Below the pieces are notes generated by a model, which was not told where the DNA came from, ran no database searches, and saw only the letters and a list, made by a program, of their open reading frames with translations. A DNA stretch of 19,617 nt from Bacillota bacterium. Its GTDB lineage: Bacteria; Bacillota; Clostridia; Saccharofermentanales; Saccharofermentanaceae. Below are positions 1-6,965 of the stretch, in pieces (the stretch's first letter is position 1; every line of letters begins with the position of its first letter). The DNA lies in assembly GCA_023397475.1 (NCBI GenBank), contig JAEWUD010000002.1, positions 1 to 19,617 of the forward strand. The letters are read 5' to 3'. A program made the translations under genes and the position numbers.

Positions 1-1
1 C

Positions 2-112
2 CACGAAATAGTGGCAATAGATGGTCGATTTTGGGTTCAAAATGATAATGATTGGACTGATTTTACAGAAAACCAAACCTTTTCAGTCATAAAGAAATTT
101 ATGCACGATTAA
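2..112 (+). CDS. C-terminal end of an unidentified protein (5' truncated)
   Basis: The frame beginning at base 2 is open for 36 codons from the window edge to a TAA at 110-112. The visible tail is rich in Asn, Asp, Phe and Thr and ends in KKFMHD. It is more AT-rich than the genes that follow. The fragment is too short to assign to a family. It lies 33 bases upstream of the alcohol dehydrogenase on the same strand, so the two could be co-transcribed, but no promoter or terminator in the gap settles this. Confidence 0.5.
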   Translation, partial: HEIVAIDGRFWVQNDNDWTDFTENQTFSVIKKFMHD

Positions 113-145
113 TCAGCGGTTCCCTAGACAAAGGAGAATTGGATT

Positions 146-1315
146 ATGTATGAATTCACGTTTCAAAACACAACGAAGGTTTATTTTGGCGAGAATCAAT
201 TGGGGCATCTGGGCGAGGAACTCAAGCAGTATGGCAATCGTGTTCTTCTGACCTATGGCGGAGGGTCGATTAAGAAGATCGGCCTGTACGATCGGGTGAT
301 GGAGGAGATGAGAAAGGCCGGGATGACTGTTTTTGAACTTTCTGGCATTGAGCCGAATCCGCGTCATACTACGGTAAATAAGGGTGCTGATCTATGTAAG
401 AAGGAGAGTATCGATGTGATTTTGGCTGTGGGCGGTGGGTCAACGATCGACTGTACCAAGGTCATTGCCGGAGCGACTTTCTATGATGGTGACAGTTGGG
501 ATTTGGTGACGCACAAGGCACCGGTTACCAAGGCATTGCCGATCATATCTGTGTTGACCCTGTCGGCGACCGGATCGGAAATGGACACCGGCGCTGTCAT
601 CAGTAACATGGATACGCATGAGAAATTCGGTCTTCTGCATCCTGTGTTTCTGCCCAAGGTGTCTTTTCTCGATCCAACCGTTACGTATTCCGTCAATGCG
701 TTTCAAACCGCCTGCGGATCGGCTGATATCCTGTCGCATATTTTCGATGTTTTCTACTTTGCACGATCACCAAAGCTGGACATGATCGACCGCATGATGG
801 AAGAAGTGATTAAGACGGTTGTCCAATATGCGCCGGTTGCCATCAAGGAACCGGAAAACTATGAGGCACGGGCCAATCTTATGTGGGCGTCTTCATGGGC
901 CTTGAACGGATTTCTGCAAACCGGAGGCGGCCAGGCTGCCAGCTGTCATGCCATGGAGCATGAGTTATCCGCTTACTATGACATCACGCATGGACTTGGA
1001 CTGGCGATTCTGACTCCGCGGTGGATGAAGTATATTCTAGACACATCAAATGCCGTGCATTTCAAGAAATTCGGAATCCGAGTATTTGGAATCGATGCCT
1101 CGCTTTCCGATATGGAGGGTGCGCAGAAGGCGATCGATCGTCTGAGTGAGTTTCTTTTCGAGACCCTTGGGCTGCAGAGAACGCTGACCGAGATCGGCAT
1201 TGATGAGACACATTTCAAGGCGATGGCCAAGAGCGCGTGTGGCGGAGATGTCATGTATGGCTTCAAAGCACTGACGCCGGAGGATGTGGAGAATATTTTC
1301 CGGATGTGCCTGTAA
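146..1315 (+). CDS. Iron-containing alcohol dehydrogenase (butanol dehydrogenase/YqhD-like)
   Basis: A 389-residue group III alcohol dehydrogenase. Such enzymes interconvert aldehydes or ketones and alcohols with NAD(P)H in the cytoplasm. The N-terminal Rossmann-like half has the glycine clusters YGGGS (37-41) and VGGGST (95-100). The C-terminal metal-binding half shows the expected ligands: Asp194 and His198 (ADILSH), His268 in CHAMEHE, and His282 in DITHGLG. That spacing matches the Asp/His/His/His set of YqhD and BdhA. Length is normal for the family. The start is supported by AAGGAGAA about 9 bases upstream of ATG. The next gene on the same strand, 56 bases away, is a MerR regulator. Such regulators often control aldehyde or alcohol stress genes, so local regulation is plausible. 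The substrate cannot be read from the sequence; the BdhA/YqhD assignment rests on overall pattern. Confidence 0.93.
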   Translation: MYEFTFQNTTKVYFGENQLGHLGEELKQYGNRVLLTYGGGSIKKIGLYDRVMEEMRKAGMTVFELSGIEPNPRHTTVNKGADLCKKESIDVILAVGGGSTIDCTKVIAGATFYDGDSWDLVTHKAPVTKALPIISVLTLSATGSEMDTGAVISNMDTHEKFGLLHPVFLPKVSFLDPTVTYSVNAFQTACGSADILSHIFDVFYFARSPKLDMIDRMMEEVIKTVVQYAPVAIKEPENYEARANLMWASSWALNGFLQTGGGQAASCHAMEHELSAYYDITHGLGLAILTPRWMKYILDTSNAVHFKKFGIRVFGIDASLSDMEGAQKAIDRLSEFLFETLGLQRTLTEIGIDETHFKAMAKSACGGDVMYGFKALTPEDVENIFRMCL

Positions 1316-1337
1316 GCGGTAACCCGGTTGGACGAGG

Positions 1338-1343
1338 TATAAT
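1338..1343 (+). promoter_or_regulatory. Candidate -10 box for the MerR-family gene
   Basis: A perfect TATAAT lies in the 56-base gap between the dehydrogenase stop and the MerR start, about 29 bases before the start codon. No good -35 box sits 17 bases upstream; that position overlaps the end of the dehydrogenase gene. The regulator could have its own weak or activator-dependent promoter, or could be read through from the dehydrogenase. Confidence 0.3.
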
Positions 1344-1371
1344 TGCGTTATAGGATCGAGCGAGGTGATAC

Positions 1372-1755
1372 ATGATGACGATCGCTGAAGTAGCGAAAAA
1401 ATACGGCATGACTCCTGACACATTGCGCTATTACGAGCGTGTCGGCTTATTGCCCAATGTTCGCCGAACGTCAGGGGGGATCAGAGATTATTCGGAAGAC
1501 GACTGCCGGTGGGTTGAATATATCAAGTGTATGCGCGATGCCGGAATCTCTATCGAGACCTTGATAGAGTATGTCAAGCTATTCTATGATGGAGCTGAGA
1601 CAATTCTTGCGCGAAAAAAACTTCTCCTTGAGCAGCGAGAACAGATCGTCACGCGTATAAACGAAATGAACGCGACGCTGGCGAAGCTGGACTGGAAATT
1701 GGACGGCTATGAGGAGCGTATGCTCAAATTCGAAGAAGAGAATTTGCAGAAATAA
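1372..1755 (+). CDS. MerR-family transcriptional regulator
   Basis: A 127-residue one-component regulator. Residues 2-40 form the MerR winged helix-turn-helix: TIAEVAKKYGMTPDTLRYYE, then the wing with GGIRDYSEDD at about 41-50. A long helical, coiled-coil dimerisation region with many Glu, Lys and Arg follows (about 75-125). No cysteine cluster of the metal-sensing MerR type is visible, so it resembles the AdhR/YdeP-like branch linked to aldehyde or stress responses. AGGTGA precedes the start. ATG at 1372 and the adjacent ATG at 1375 are both possible, giving 127 or 126 residues. It is downstream of and codirectional with an iron-dependent alcohol dehydrogenase, which suggests that gene as a target. 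This is inference from neighbourhood only. Confidence 0.9.
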   Translation: MMTIAEVAKKYGMTPDTLRYYERVGLLPNVRRTSGGIRDYSEDDCRWVEYIKCMRDAGISIETLIEYVKLFYDGAETILARKKLLLEQREQIVTRINEMNATLAKLDWKLDGYEERMLKFEEENLQK

Positions 1756-1871
1756 GGCTGAAACCATCAAGACGAAATTTGGGCGCAGAGAAGAAGCATT
1801 CCACTTGATTCTTGGGGGCGTAAAATACTCGTTTCCGTCGCAGGTCCTCGGGCACGCACTGCTCTGCCCTT

Positions 1872-1892
1872 AAAAGCGGAGCGAAGCTCCGC
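1872..1892 (-). terminator. Intrinsic terminator of the GGDEF/HD-GYP gene
   Basis: Read on the minus strand there is a perfect 7-bp stem, GCGGAGC / GCTCCGC, around a 3-base loop (TTC), followed at once by TTTTAAG. That is a short intrinsic terminator placed about 95 bases beyond the stop of the minus-strand signalling gene. The plus-strand reading lacks a U-run, so it would terminate the MerR transcript less well. Confidence 0.6.
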
Positions 1893-1895
1893 CTC

Positions 1896-1989
1896 AGCAG
1901 AGAGAAACCTCCTTGTTGCACCGGAGTTCCTTGGATCGCATGCGATCCAAGGTTGTCTGAACGCCGCAACAAGGGGGGTTCTCTCTGCT
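1896..1989. repeat. Long imperfect palindrome with a 24-bp perfect palindromic core
   Basis: The outer arms are 1896-1919 and 1966-1989. They are inverted copies differing at only 2 of 24 positions and contain CAGAGAGAA and CCTTGTTGC. At the centre, 1929-1952 is a perfect 24-bp palindrome whose half is CCTTGGATCGCA. The element sits between two convergent genes, and its right arm reaches into the TAG stop codon (1988-1990) of the minus-strand gene. With the small hairpin at 1876-1892 it could form a large cruciform or RNA stem at the end of both transcripts. It resembles an extragenic palindromic repeat or small non-autonomous element, but one copy cannot show mobility. Confidence 0.75.
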
Positions 1990-4198
1990 ACATAATATCC
2001 TCGTCCGGCAGGACCTGATCGATGAAGATATTGACGATTTTTGGATCGAATTGTGTGCCGGCGCATCGTTTGAGTTCGACGATCGCCTCTTTTTGGGTGA
2101 GGCTGGGTCGGTAGGTACGGTAGCGCGTCATCGCGTCATAGGAATCGGCGACGGAGATAATCCGGGCTTCGACAGGGATGGATTCAGCTTGGAGTCCGTT
2201 CGGATAGCCTGTGCCGTCCCATCGCTCGTGGTGATTCAGGATGAAGTTCGCGAGTTCGGAGAACTCATTGGAGGAGCTGAGGATGCGCCAGCCGACCTCG
2301 GGGTGTTTGTTGATCTGTTCACGCTCCTCGGGGGTGAGTTTGCCGGGTTTGTTGAGGATGTTCTCGTCGATGCCGATCTTGCCGATGTCATGAACGAGTC
2401 CGGCCATGCGGATCTTATTGATCTCGTCTTTGTCGAAGTTCATTTTGGACGCGATGGCCAGGCAGATGAAACTGACACGGTCGGAATGCATGGACTCGCG
2501 GTCGCTTTTCGCGAAAAGTGTGTTCATGATTATCTCGATGGTCTTGCTCTTGGCACTTGTGCGCTCGTAAAGTTTATGGCGGTACATGTGATTCTCGGCA
2601 TTGGCCAAGACCTCGACGATGCTTTGCTTATCGCTGGTCTTGGTGTCATGACCGACGGCAATCGAAACTTCGATGTTTTCGACTTTCCGTTGGGAAGCCA
2701 GCTGCTTGATGTTTTTTACAATACGTGAGGCTTCATCTTCATCTGTTCTCGGAAGAAGAATCGCGAACTCGTCGCCGCCGATTCTCGAGATGCAGTCATC
2801 GGGTCGACAGGCGGATCGGATAATCTCGGATGCTTGGGTAAGGAGTTTATCGCCGCTTGTGTGACCGAAGGAATCATTGATCAGCTTCAGGCCGTTGACA
2901 TCACAGATGATGATCGATATCGGCAGGTTCAAATCGTTGTCGATGCTTTGGATCTTCAATTCGAAGAACCGGCGATTGTAGAAGCCGGTCAGCGTGTCGT
3001 GATAGCTTAAGTAGAGGAGATCCTCCTCGGCCTTCTTGCGCTCGGTGATGTCCATGAAGGTGACCAGACTCGCATAGGGTTTGCCGTCTTTGTCGTTGAC
3101 CGGACAGCCGAAGACCTCGAGAAGGCGGTGTGCTCCGTCCGGATGTTCGACGACCATGTCGTCGATGTGCGCGCTGATGCCTTTCATTCCGAGTACGATG
3201 GGCATCTCGGACGTGGGGTAATGCTTCATCGTGTCTTTTCGATAGGCCTGATAAACCTCTGAGAGTGTATTCTCCGTGGCTTCCGGAAGAATTCCTCTGC
3301 CGAGGAGATATTTGCCCATGTCGTTTGCGATCATAGGGTGGCCGTCGATGGCGTCAACCATAAAGACACCGACCGGTAAGAGCTTCAGGAGTGATGTGAA
3401 CAGTTCGTTCGAATCCCGCAAGGCCTTCTCCGCCTTGCGTTGATCGGTAATGTCCTGGAGTATGCAATGGGTCTGTTTGAAGTTGCCCTCGTTGTCGTAT
3501 CCGATCTTACCCTCGAAGGCAACGTGGATACGGCGACCGTCTTTCGTTCGCATCTCAAACTCGCTATGGATCGCTCCCTGGGCTTTGAAGAGACAGAAGC
3601 GTTCGCGGAAGCCCTCGACATATTCCGGAAAGAGGAAATCTCCGAACCATTTGCCGATGACTTCATCCTTCTTGTAATCGAAGGTGTCCAGCCATTTCTG
3701 GTTGACGTCGATAAAACAACCGTTACTGTCGAGCGACTGGTAGCCAAGAGGAGCTTTGTTGAAGAGGAGCTGGAAGCGCTCCTCACTCTCGCGCAAGGCT
3801 TCTTCCGATCTCTTACGATCAGAAATATCCTGGAAGACTCCCCATATCCCGACAATAGTACCGTCCGCAGCCCGCTCAGCCTCGCCTCGTACCCACATTG
3901 TGACGATTGTACCGTCCGGCTTGATGGCATTGAGTTCAAGTTCATAGGGGATTCCGTCGATTCGATTCCGGTCAAGCGCGGCGGCGAATCGCTCCCAGCT
4001 CTCCGGGGTAAATAAGCCCTGGAGCTCGGCATACGTCGGAGGAGGGCCTTGAGGATCAAGACCATGTAACTTGTATAGCTCTTCGGACCAGGTCACTTGC
4101 CAGGCCGCAAGATCAAGTCGCCATGTACCGATATGCGCGAGACGCTGTGTCTCGAGAAAATCCCAATTACTGTAACGATGTTGCTCATCCATTGCCAT
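1988..4198 (-). CDS. PAS-GGDEF-HD-GYP cyclic-di-GMP signalling protein
   Basis: A 736-residue soluble sensor with both synthesis and hydrolysis modules for cyclic-di-GMP. Three PAS domains (about 15-130, 135-255, 262-388), each ending in a DI(S/T)(D/E)(R/Q)(K/R)-type linker, are followed by a GGDEF domain (about 395-550). The active site is intact: RIGGDEF at 472-478. An RxxD inhibitory site (RPDD, 465-468) lies exactly five residues before it. The HD-GYP domain (about 555-730) keeps HDIGK (603-607), HPEVG (632-636), HHERWDGTGYP (656-666) and ADSYDAM (684-690). No membrane segment is seen, so the cue is probably cytosolic. The start at 4198 is chosen because GGGAG lies 4 bases upstream; a second ATG is at 4192. 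A longer reading to 4405 would run through the intergenic region with the divergent macro gene. Which activity dominates cannot be read from sequence. Confidence 0.93.
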   Translation of the reverse strand: MAMDEQHRYSNWDFLETQRLAHIGTWRLDLAAWQVTWSEELYKLHGLDPQGPPPTYAELQGLFTPESWERFAAALDRNRIDGIPYELELNAIKPDGTIVTMWVRGEAERAADGTIVGIWGVFQDISDRKRSEEALRESEERFQLLFNKAPLGYQSLDSNGCFIDVNQKWLDTFDYKKDEVIGKWFGDFLFPEYVEGFRERFCLFKAQGAIHSEFEMRTKDGRRIHVAFEGKIGYDNEGNFKQTHCILQDITDQRKAEKALRDSNELFTSLLKLLPVGVFMVDAIDGHPMIANDMGKYLLGRGILPEATENTLSEVYQAYRKDTMKHYPTSEMPIVLGMKGISAHIDDMVVEHPDGAHRLLEVFGCPVNDKDGKPYASLVTFMDITERKKAEEDLLYLSYHDTLTGFYNRRFFELKIQSIDNDLNLPISIIICDVNGLKLINDSFGHTSGDKLLTQASEIIRSACRPDDCISRIGGDEFAILLPRTDEDEASRIVKNIKQLASQRKVENIEVSIAVGHDTKTSDKQSIVEVLANAENHMYRHKLYERTSAKSKTIEIIMNTLFAKSDRESMHSDRVSFICLAIASKMNFDKDEINKIRMAGLVHDIGKIGIDENILNKPGKLTPEEREQINKHPEVGWRILSSSNEFSELANFILNHHERWDGTGYPNGLQAESIPVEARIISVADSYDAMTRYRTYRPSLTQKEAIVELKRCAGTQFDPKIVNIFIDQVLPDEDIM

Positions 4199-4495
4199 GG
4201 TTCTCCCTGATCTATCGCAATATGGCCGAAAAGTAACGAATCGAGGCAGTTTCTTTAACTTATATTCTACACGATTACTGGGAAAATATTTGAACGATTC
4301 ATGAACAGTTGGCGCGAATTCGTTGTGATACACAAACAAATTGCGAGAGCTTTGATTCTGTGCCATTCGGCGCGAAGGCTTGATTCTTTTGTTCGCGAAA
4401 AGCACAATGATTACATAGATAATTTCTCGTGTCCGGAGACCGTGATAAAGCGCTGGGTTTATCCTGGTTCAGGATGCAATGTGAGGAGGATACCT
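4199..4495. other. Divergent intergenic region
   Basis: The region between the minus-strand PAS/GGDEF gene and the plus-strand macro-domain gene is AT-rich and must carry both promoters. Both flanking frames stay partly open through it, but ribosome binding sites place the true starts at its edges. It contains one copy of TCGCGAAAAG (4393-4402), the decamer enriched across the window. I could not assign a convincing -35/-10 pair in either direction. Confidence 0.5.
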
Positions 4496-5512
4496 ATGCC
4501 CTTTACCATTGTCCGTCAGGACATCACGAAGATGAAGGTCGATGCGATCGTCAACGCGGCCAATACGGATCTTGCCATGGGCAGCGGTGTTTGCGGCGCG
4601 ATCTTCCAGGCAGCCGGTGCCGCGGATCTGCAGAGAGCCTGCGAACCACTCTCTCCGATTCGGACCGGCGAGGCGGCGATCACACCCGGCTTCTCGCTCC
4701 CGAGTCGATATGTCATCCACGCGGCCGGTCCGGTGTACCGGCATCACTCGCCCGAGAAGAACGAGCTGCTGCTTCGTTCCGCCTATCAGAATTCGCTTCG
4801 ACTTGCCGTCCTGAACCGCTGCGGAAGCATCGCGTTCCCGCTGATCTCAAGCGGTGTGTACGGATATCCGAAGGAAGAGGCGCTGCAGGTTGCGATATCC
4901 GCGATACGGGATTTTCTTTCGGATCACGAAATGGATGTCTATCTCGTTGTTTTCGACAAAGCCTCATATGCTGTGAGTGAAGAACTTCTCGGTGAGGTAC
5001 GAAGCTTCGTCGACGAAAGATATGTGGAAGAGAAAATTCTTAGAAGACAGTTCGTTGAAGATAGCGAAGATATCTCGATTCTTTACTCGAACGAATATCA
5101 AAAGGAATCGCCGGTACAAGCAGCGATACTTGCCGCGCCGCAAACCGGTATCGAGGATTGGATCAACCATCTGGACGAGCCCTTTGCGACGACATTGGTT
5201 CGTCTGATTGACAGGAAAGGCAAGACCGATGTAGAAGTCTATAAACGCGCCAATCTCGATCGCAAATTATTCTCAAAAATCAAGAGCGGCAAAGGATACA
5301 TGCCCAGTAAACGTACGGTGGTTGCGCTCGCGGTGGCGTTGGAACTTGATCTTCCGGAGACCGGAGATCTCCTGCGGCAGGCCGGCTTCGCGCTCTCGAG
5401 GAGCCAGAAGTTTGACGTGATCATCGAGTACTTTATCGTAAATCGCCGCTATGACATTTTCGCGATCAACGAGGTGCTTTTCGCTTACGATCAGCCGCTG
5501 CTGGGCGGTTGA
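4496..5512 (+). CDS. Macro-domain protein with C-terminal helix-turn-helix region
   Basis: A 338-residue two-part protein. Residues 1-165 are a macro domain, which binds ADP-ribose or derivatives: RQDIT (7-11), VNAAN (19-23), the GSGVCGAIFQAAG loop (29-41) and ISSGVYGYP (117-125). After a linker with several acidic residues, about 240-300 looks like a Cro/XRE-type helix-turn-helix: TDVEVYKRANLDRKLFSKI, then a SKRTVVALAVALELDL helix pair. The start at 4496 has a strong GAGGAGG about 6 bases upstream; the open frame to 4301 overlaps the divergent gene's leader and is unlikely to be translated. A vWA protein follows after a 116-base structured leader. Deacetylase or de-ADP-ribosylase activity is only a family possibility, and the C-terminal region may bind DNA or serve as a protein adaptor. 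Confidence 0.85.
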   Translation: MPFTIVRQDITKMKVDAIVNAANTDLAMGSGVCGAIFQAAGAADLQRACEPLSPIRTGEAAITPGFSLPSRYVIHAAGPVYRHHSPEKNELLLRSAYQNSLRLAVLNRCGSIAFPLISSGVYGYPKEEALQVAISAIRDFLSDHEMDVYLVVFDKASYAVSEELLGEVRSFVDERYVEEKILRRQFVEDSEDISILYSNEYQKESPVQAAILAAPQTGIEDWINHLDEPFATTLVRLIDRKGKTDVEVYKRANLDRKLFSKIKSGKGYMPSKRTVVALAVALELDLPETGDLLRQAGFALSRSQKFDVIIEYFIVNRRYDIFAINEVLFAYDQPLLGG

Positions 5513-5540
5513 AGGTGGTGTTGCTCCGACGCATCTGAAG

Positions 5541-5617
5541 CCGCGTAAAAATGTCGCTTCATAAGCGACCTGCCGAAATCGCGGTTCCCGTATCCTTAAG
5601 GCACAAAGACCTTAAGG
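5541..5617 (+). promoter_or_regulatory. Structured leader with a hairpin overlapping the vWA Shine-Dalgarno
   Basis: Between the macro and vWA genes the RNA can form a perfect 7-bp hairpin (GTCGCTT, CAT loop, AAGCGAC; 5553-5569) inside a possible CCGCG/CGCGG clamp (5541-5545 with 5580-5584). A second 8-bp stem made of two CCTTAAGG copies (5594-5601 and 5610-5617) follows. The second CCTTAAGG runs straight into GAGG and supplies the AAGG of the AAGGAGG ribosome binding site (5614-5620) of the vWA gene. The hairpin could therefore limit translation initiation. The function is inferred; no known riboswitch class was recognised. Confidence 0.5.
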
Positions 5618-5628
5618 AGGTAATACTT

Positions 5629-6288
5629 ATGACAAACCAAATGACAGAACTGGTATGTATTCTTGACCGGAGCGGCTCGATGGCGGGGCTGGAGCGCGAC
5701 ACGATCGGCGGCTATAATGCGATGCTCGAGAAGCAGCGGGAGATTGAGGGCGATTGCCGGATCACGACGGTGCTTTTCGATAACGAGTATGAGATCTTCC
5801 ATGATCGCATCGACATGAAAGGTGTCCGGCCTCTGACGGAGAAGGACTACGCCGTCGGCGGGTCCACCGCACTGCTCGACGCGATCGGAAAGACCATATA
5901 CAAGATCGGCAACGCGCAGAAGCACACGGCAGAGAAGTATCGCGCGCAGAAGGTGATGTTTGTGATCATCACGGACGGTGAAGAGAACAGCAGCCGTGAA
6001 TTCACCTCGCGCAAAGTAAAGTCGATGATCCAGCGACAGAAATCAGAGTATGGATGGGAGTTCATCTTCCTGGGCGCCAATATTGACGCCGTCGAGACCG
6101 CTGCGAAATTCGGCATCTCGCCGGATCGGGCACAGGATTATCACGCTGACAGCGAGGGTGTTAATCTGAACTTCCGCGTCATGAGCAACACGGTCGCAAC
6201 CTACCGCGCGTGTGCCGCGATGCCGGAGAACTGGAAGGAAGAGATTCGGGAGGACTATCAGAAGAGGGGCGGAAGAGGGAAGTCGTAA
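5629..6288 (+). CDS. von Willebrand factor A domain protein
   Basis: A 219-residue protein that is essentially a single vWA domain with an intact metal-ion-dependent adhesion site: DRSGS (13-17), Thr80 in GGSTALLD, and Asp116 in ITDGEEN. No signal peptide or membrane segment is visible, so it is probably cytoplasmic, as in the TerY/YegL-like small vWA proteins. The C-terminus is basic (KRGGRGKS). The start at 5629 is chosen for the perfect AAGGAGG 8 bases upstream; an upstream in-frame extension to 5551 lies in the leader hairpins. It follows the macro/HTH gene on the same strand, and the two probably form an operon. Small vWA proteins act as metal-dependent protein-binding partners, but no kinase or phosphatase of the TerY triad lies nearby. 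Confidence 0.88.
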   Translation: MTNQMTELVCILDRSGSMAGLERDTIGGYNAMLEKQREIEGDCRITTVLFDNEYEIFHDRIDMKGVRPLTEKDYAVGGSTALLDAIGKTIYKIGNAQKHTAEKYRAQKVMFVIITDGEENSSREFTSRKVKSMIQRQKSEYGWEFIFLGANIDAVETAAKFGISPDRAQDYHADSEGVNLNFRVMSNTVATYRACAAMPENWKEEIREDYQKRGGRGKS

Positions 6289-6440
6289 ACTCGTGTCTTA
6301 GTGGTGTGCGGAACAATCAGGACATAGGAAAGAATGGGGAGACTGATGAGAGGGAGCGCCCGCTTTCGAGGAAGGGGAACCGCAAGTACGAGAAGGGGAG
6401 TTGCTCGACCAAGAATGGTGAGGTGCGCAGCCGAGAAGAC

Positions 6441-6564
6441 GGCGTACCGACTCAAACGCTGGAATTGGCCATTTGAGTAGGTTTGTCAATGATAAGAAAC
6501 GCTCGTTGGGCGGTAGGCGTACCGACTCAAATGCTGGAATTGACCATTTGAGTAGGTTTGTCAA
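6441..6564. repeat. Two 49-bp direct repeats, each able to form a hairpin
   Basis: Copies at 6441-6489 and 6516-6564 differ at 2 of 49 positions and are separated by 26 bases (period 75). Each begins GGCGTACCGACTCAAA and ends in CATTTGAGTAGGTTTGTCAA. Inside each, ACTCAAATG and CATTTGAGT flank about 11 bases, so each can fold into a hairpin. The stem is a perfect 9 bp in copy 2; copy 1 has one mismatch there (C for T). With only two units and no cas genes, this is not read as CRISPR. Confidence 0.8.
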
Positions 6565-6856
6565 AGAAAAATAACTCGCATCAAATATTAAGTTTTATTC
6601 ATCAAAACCGAACAAATAGAAATCTCGAATACAATTTTGAAAAACAAGTACCTCCAGACTCCACCAGAGAGTATCTGTATACCCTTTATCCCGGGAATGT
6701 CACATACCTTATTATCTTAATAATGAGATGGACGAACATTTGGCGATCGACCTTCCTAAGGTATGAGCTGAGGACATAGGGGCGAGAGAAATATTTGTAC
6801 ACCGTCCGAGGAACTGGGAGCGAGTGAAATGCGATACACCCATTTGTTCTGAGAGG

Positions 6857-6886
6857 TTGCCATATCAGGAATTCTTAAGGTACACT
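6857..6886 (+). promoter_or_regulatory. Candidate promoter of the lipoprotein gene
   Basis: TTGCCA (6857-6862) and TACACT (6881-6886) are separated by 18 bases and resemble a sigma-A -35/-10 pair, about 80 bases before the start codon. The AT-rich DNA just downstream fits a leader. Other weak -10-like words occur nearby, so the assignment is tentative. Confidence 0.35.
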
Positions 6887-6965
6887 TAATGAGATACTAT
6901 TTATCATCATTATTATTTTAATTATAAGAACCGACCCGAACATGTGCTGCTATTGGAGGAAGAGG

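Larger units (their letters stand above)
6289..6965. other. Gene-free stretch between the vWA and lipoprotein genes
   Basis: About 680 bases without a convincing gene. The first 150 bases are purine-rich on the plus strand. Two near-identical 49-bp units follow (6441-6489, 6516-6564), then an AT-rich segment leading to the lipoprotein gene. A 9-bp inverted repeat, CATACCTTA / TAAGGTATG, lies at 6703-6711 and 6757-6765. The word AGGACATAGG occurs twice (6319-6328 and 6771-6780), at opposite ends of the region. The short open frames here have no recognisable domain and overlap the repeats. The region could hold an unrecognised structured RNA or the decayed remains of an insertion. Confidence 0.6.

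Noticed and set aside
4301..4495. Extended N-terminus of the macro-domain gene
   Set aside because: The extension overlaps the divergent gene's leader, and a much stronger GAGGAGG site precedes the ATG at 4496, where the macro domain begins.
6441..6564. Two direct repeats with a 26-bp spacer, CRISPR-like in outline
   Set aside because: Only two units, a 49-bp repeat longer than almost all CRISPR repeats, a single spacer and no cas gene in the window. Read as a hairpin repeat pair instead.
6298..6564. 88-codon minus-strand frame with repeated TNLLKW peptide
   Set aside because: The repeated peptide is just the translation of the 49-bp DNA repeats, and the rest is low-complexity Pro/Ser; no start signal is seen.
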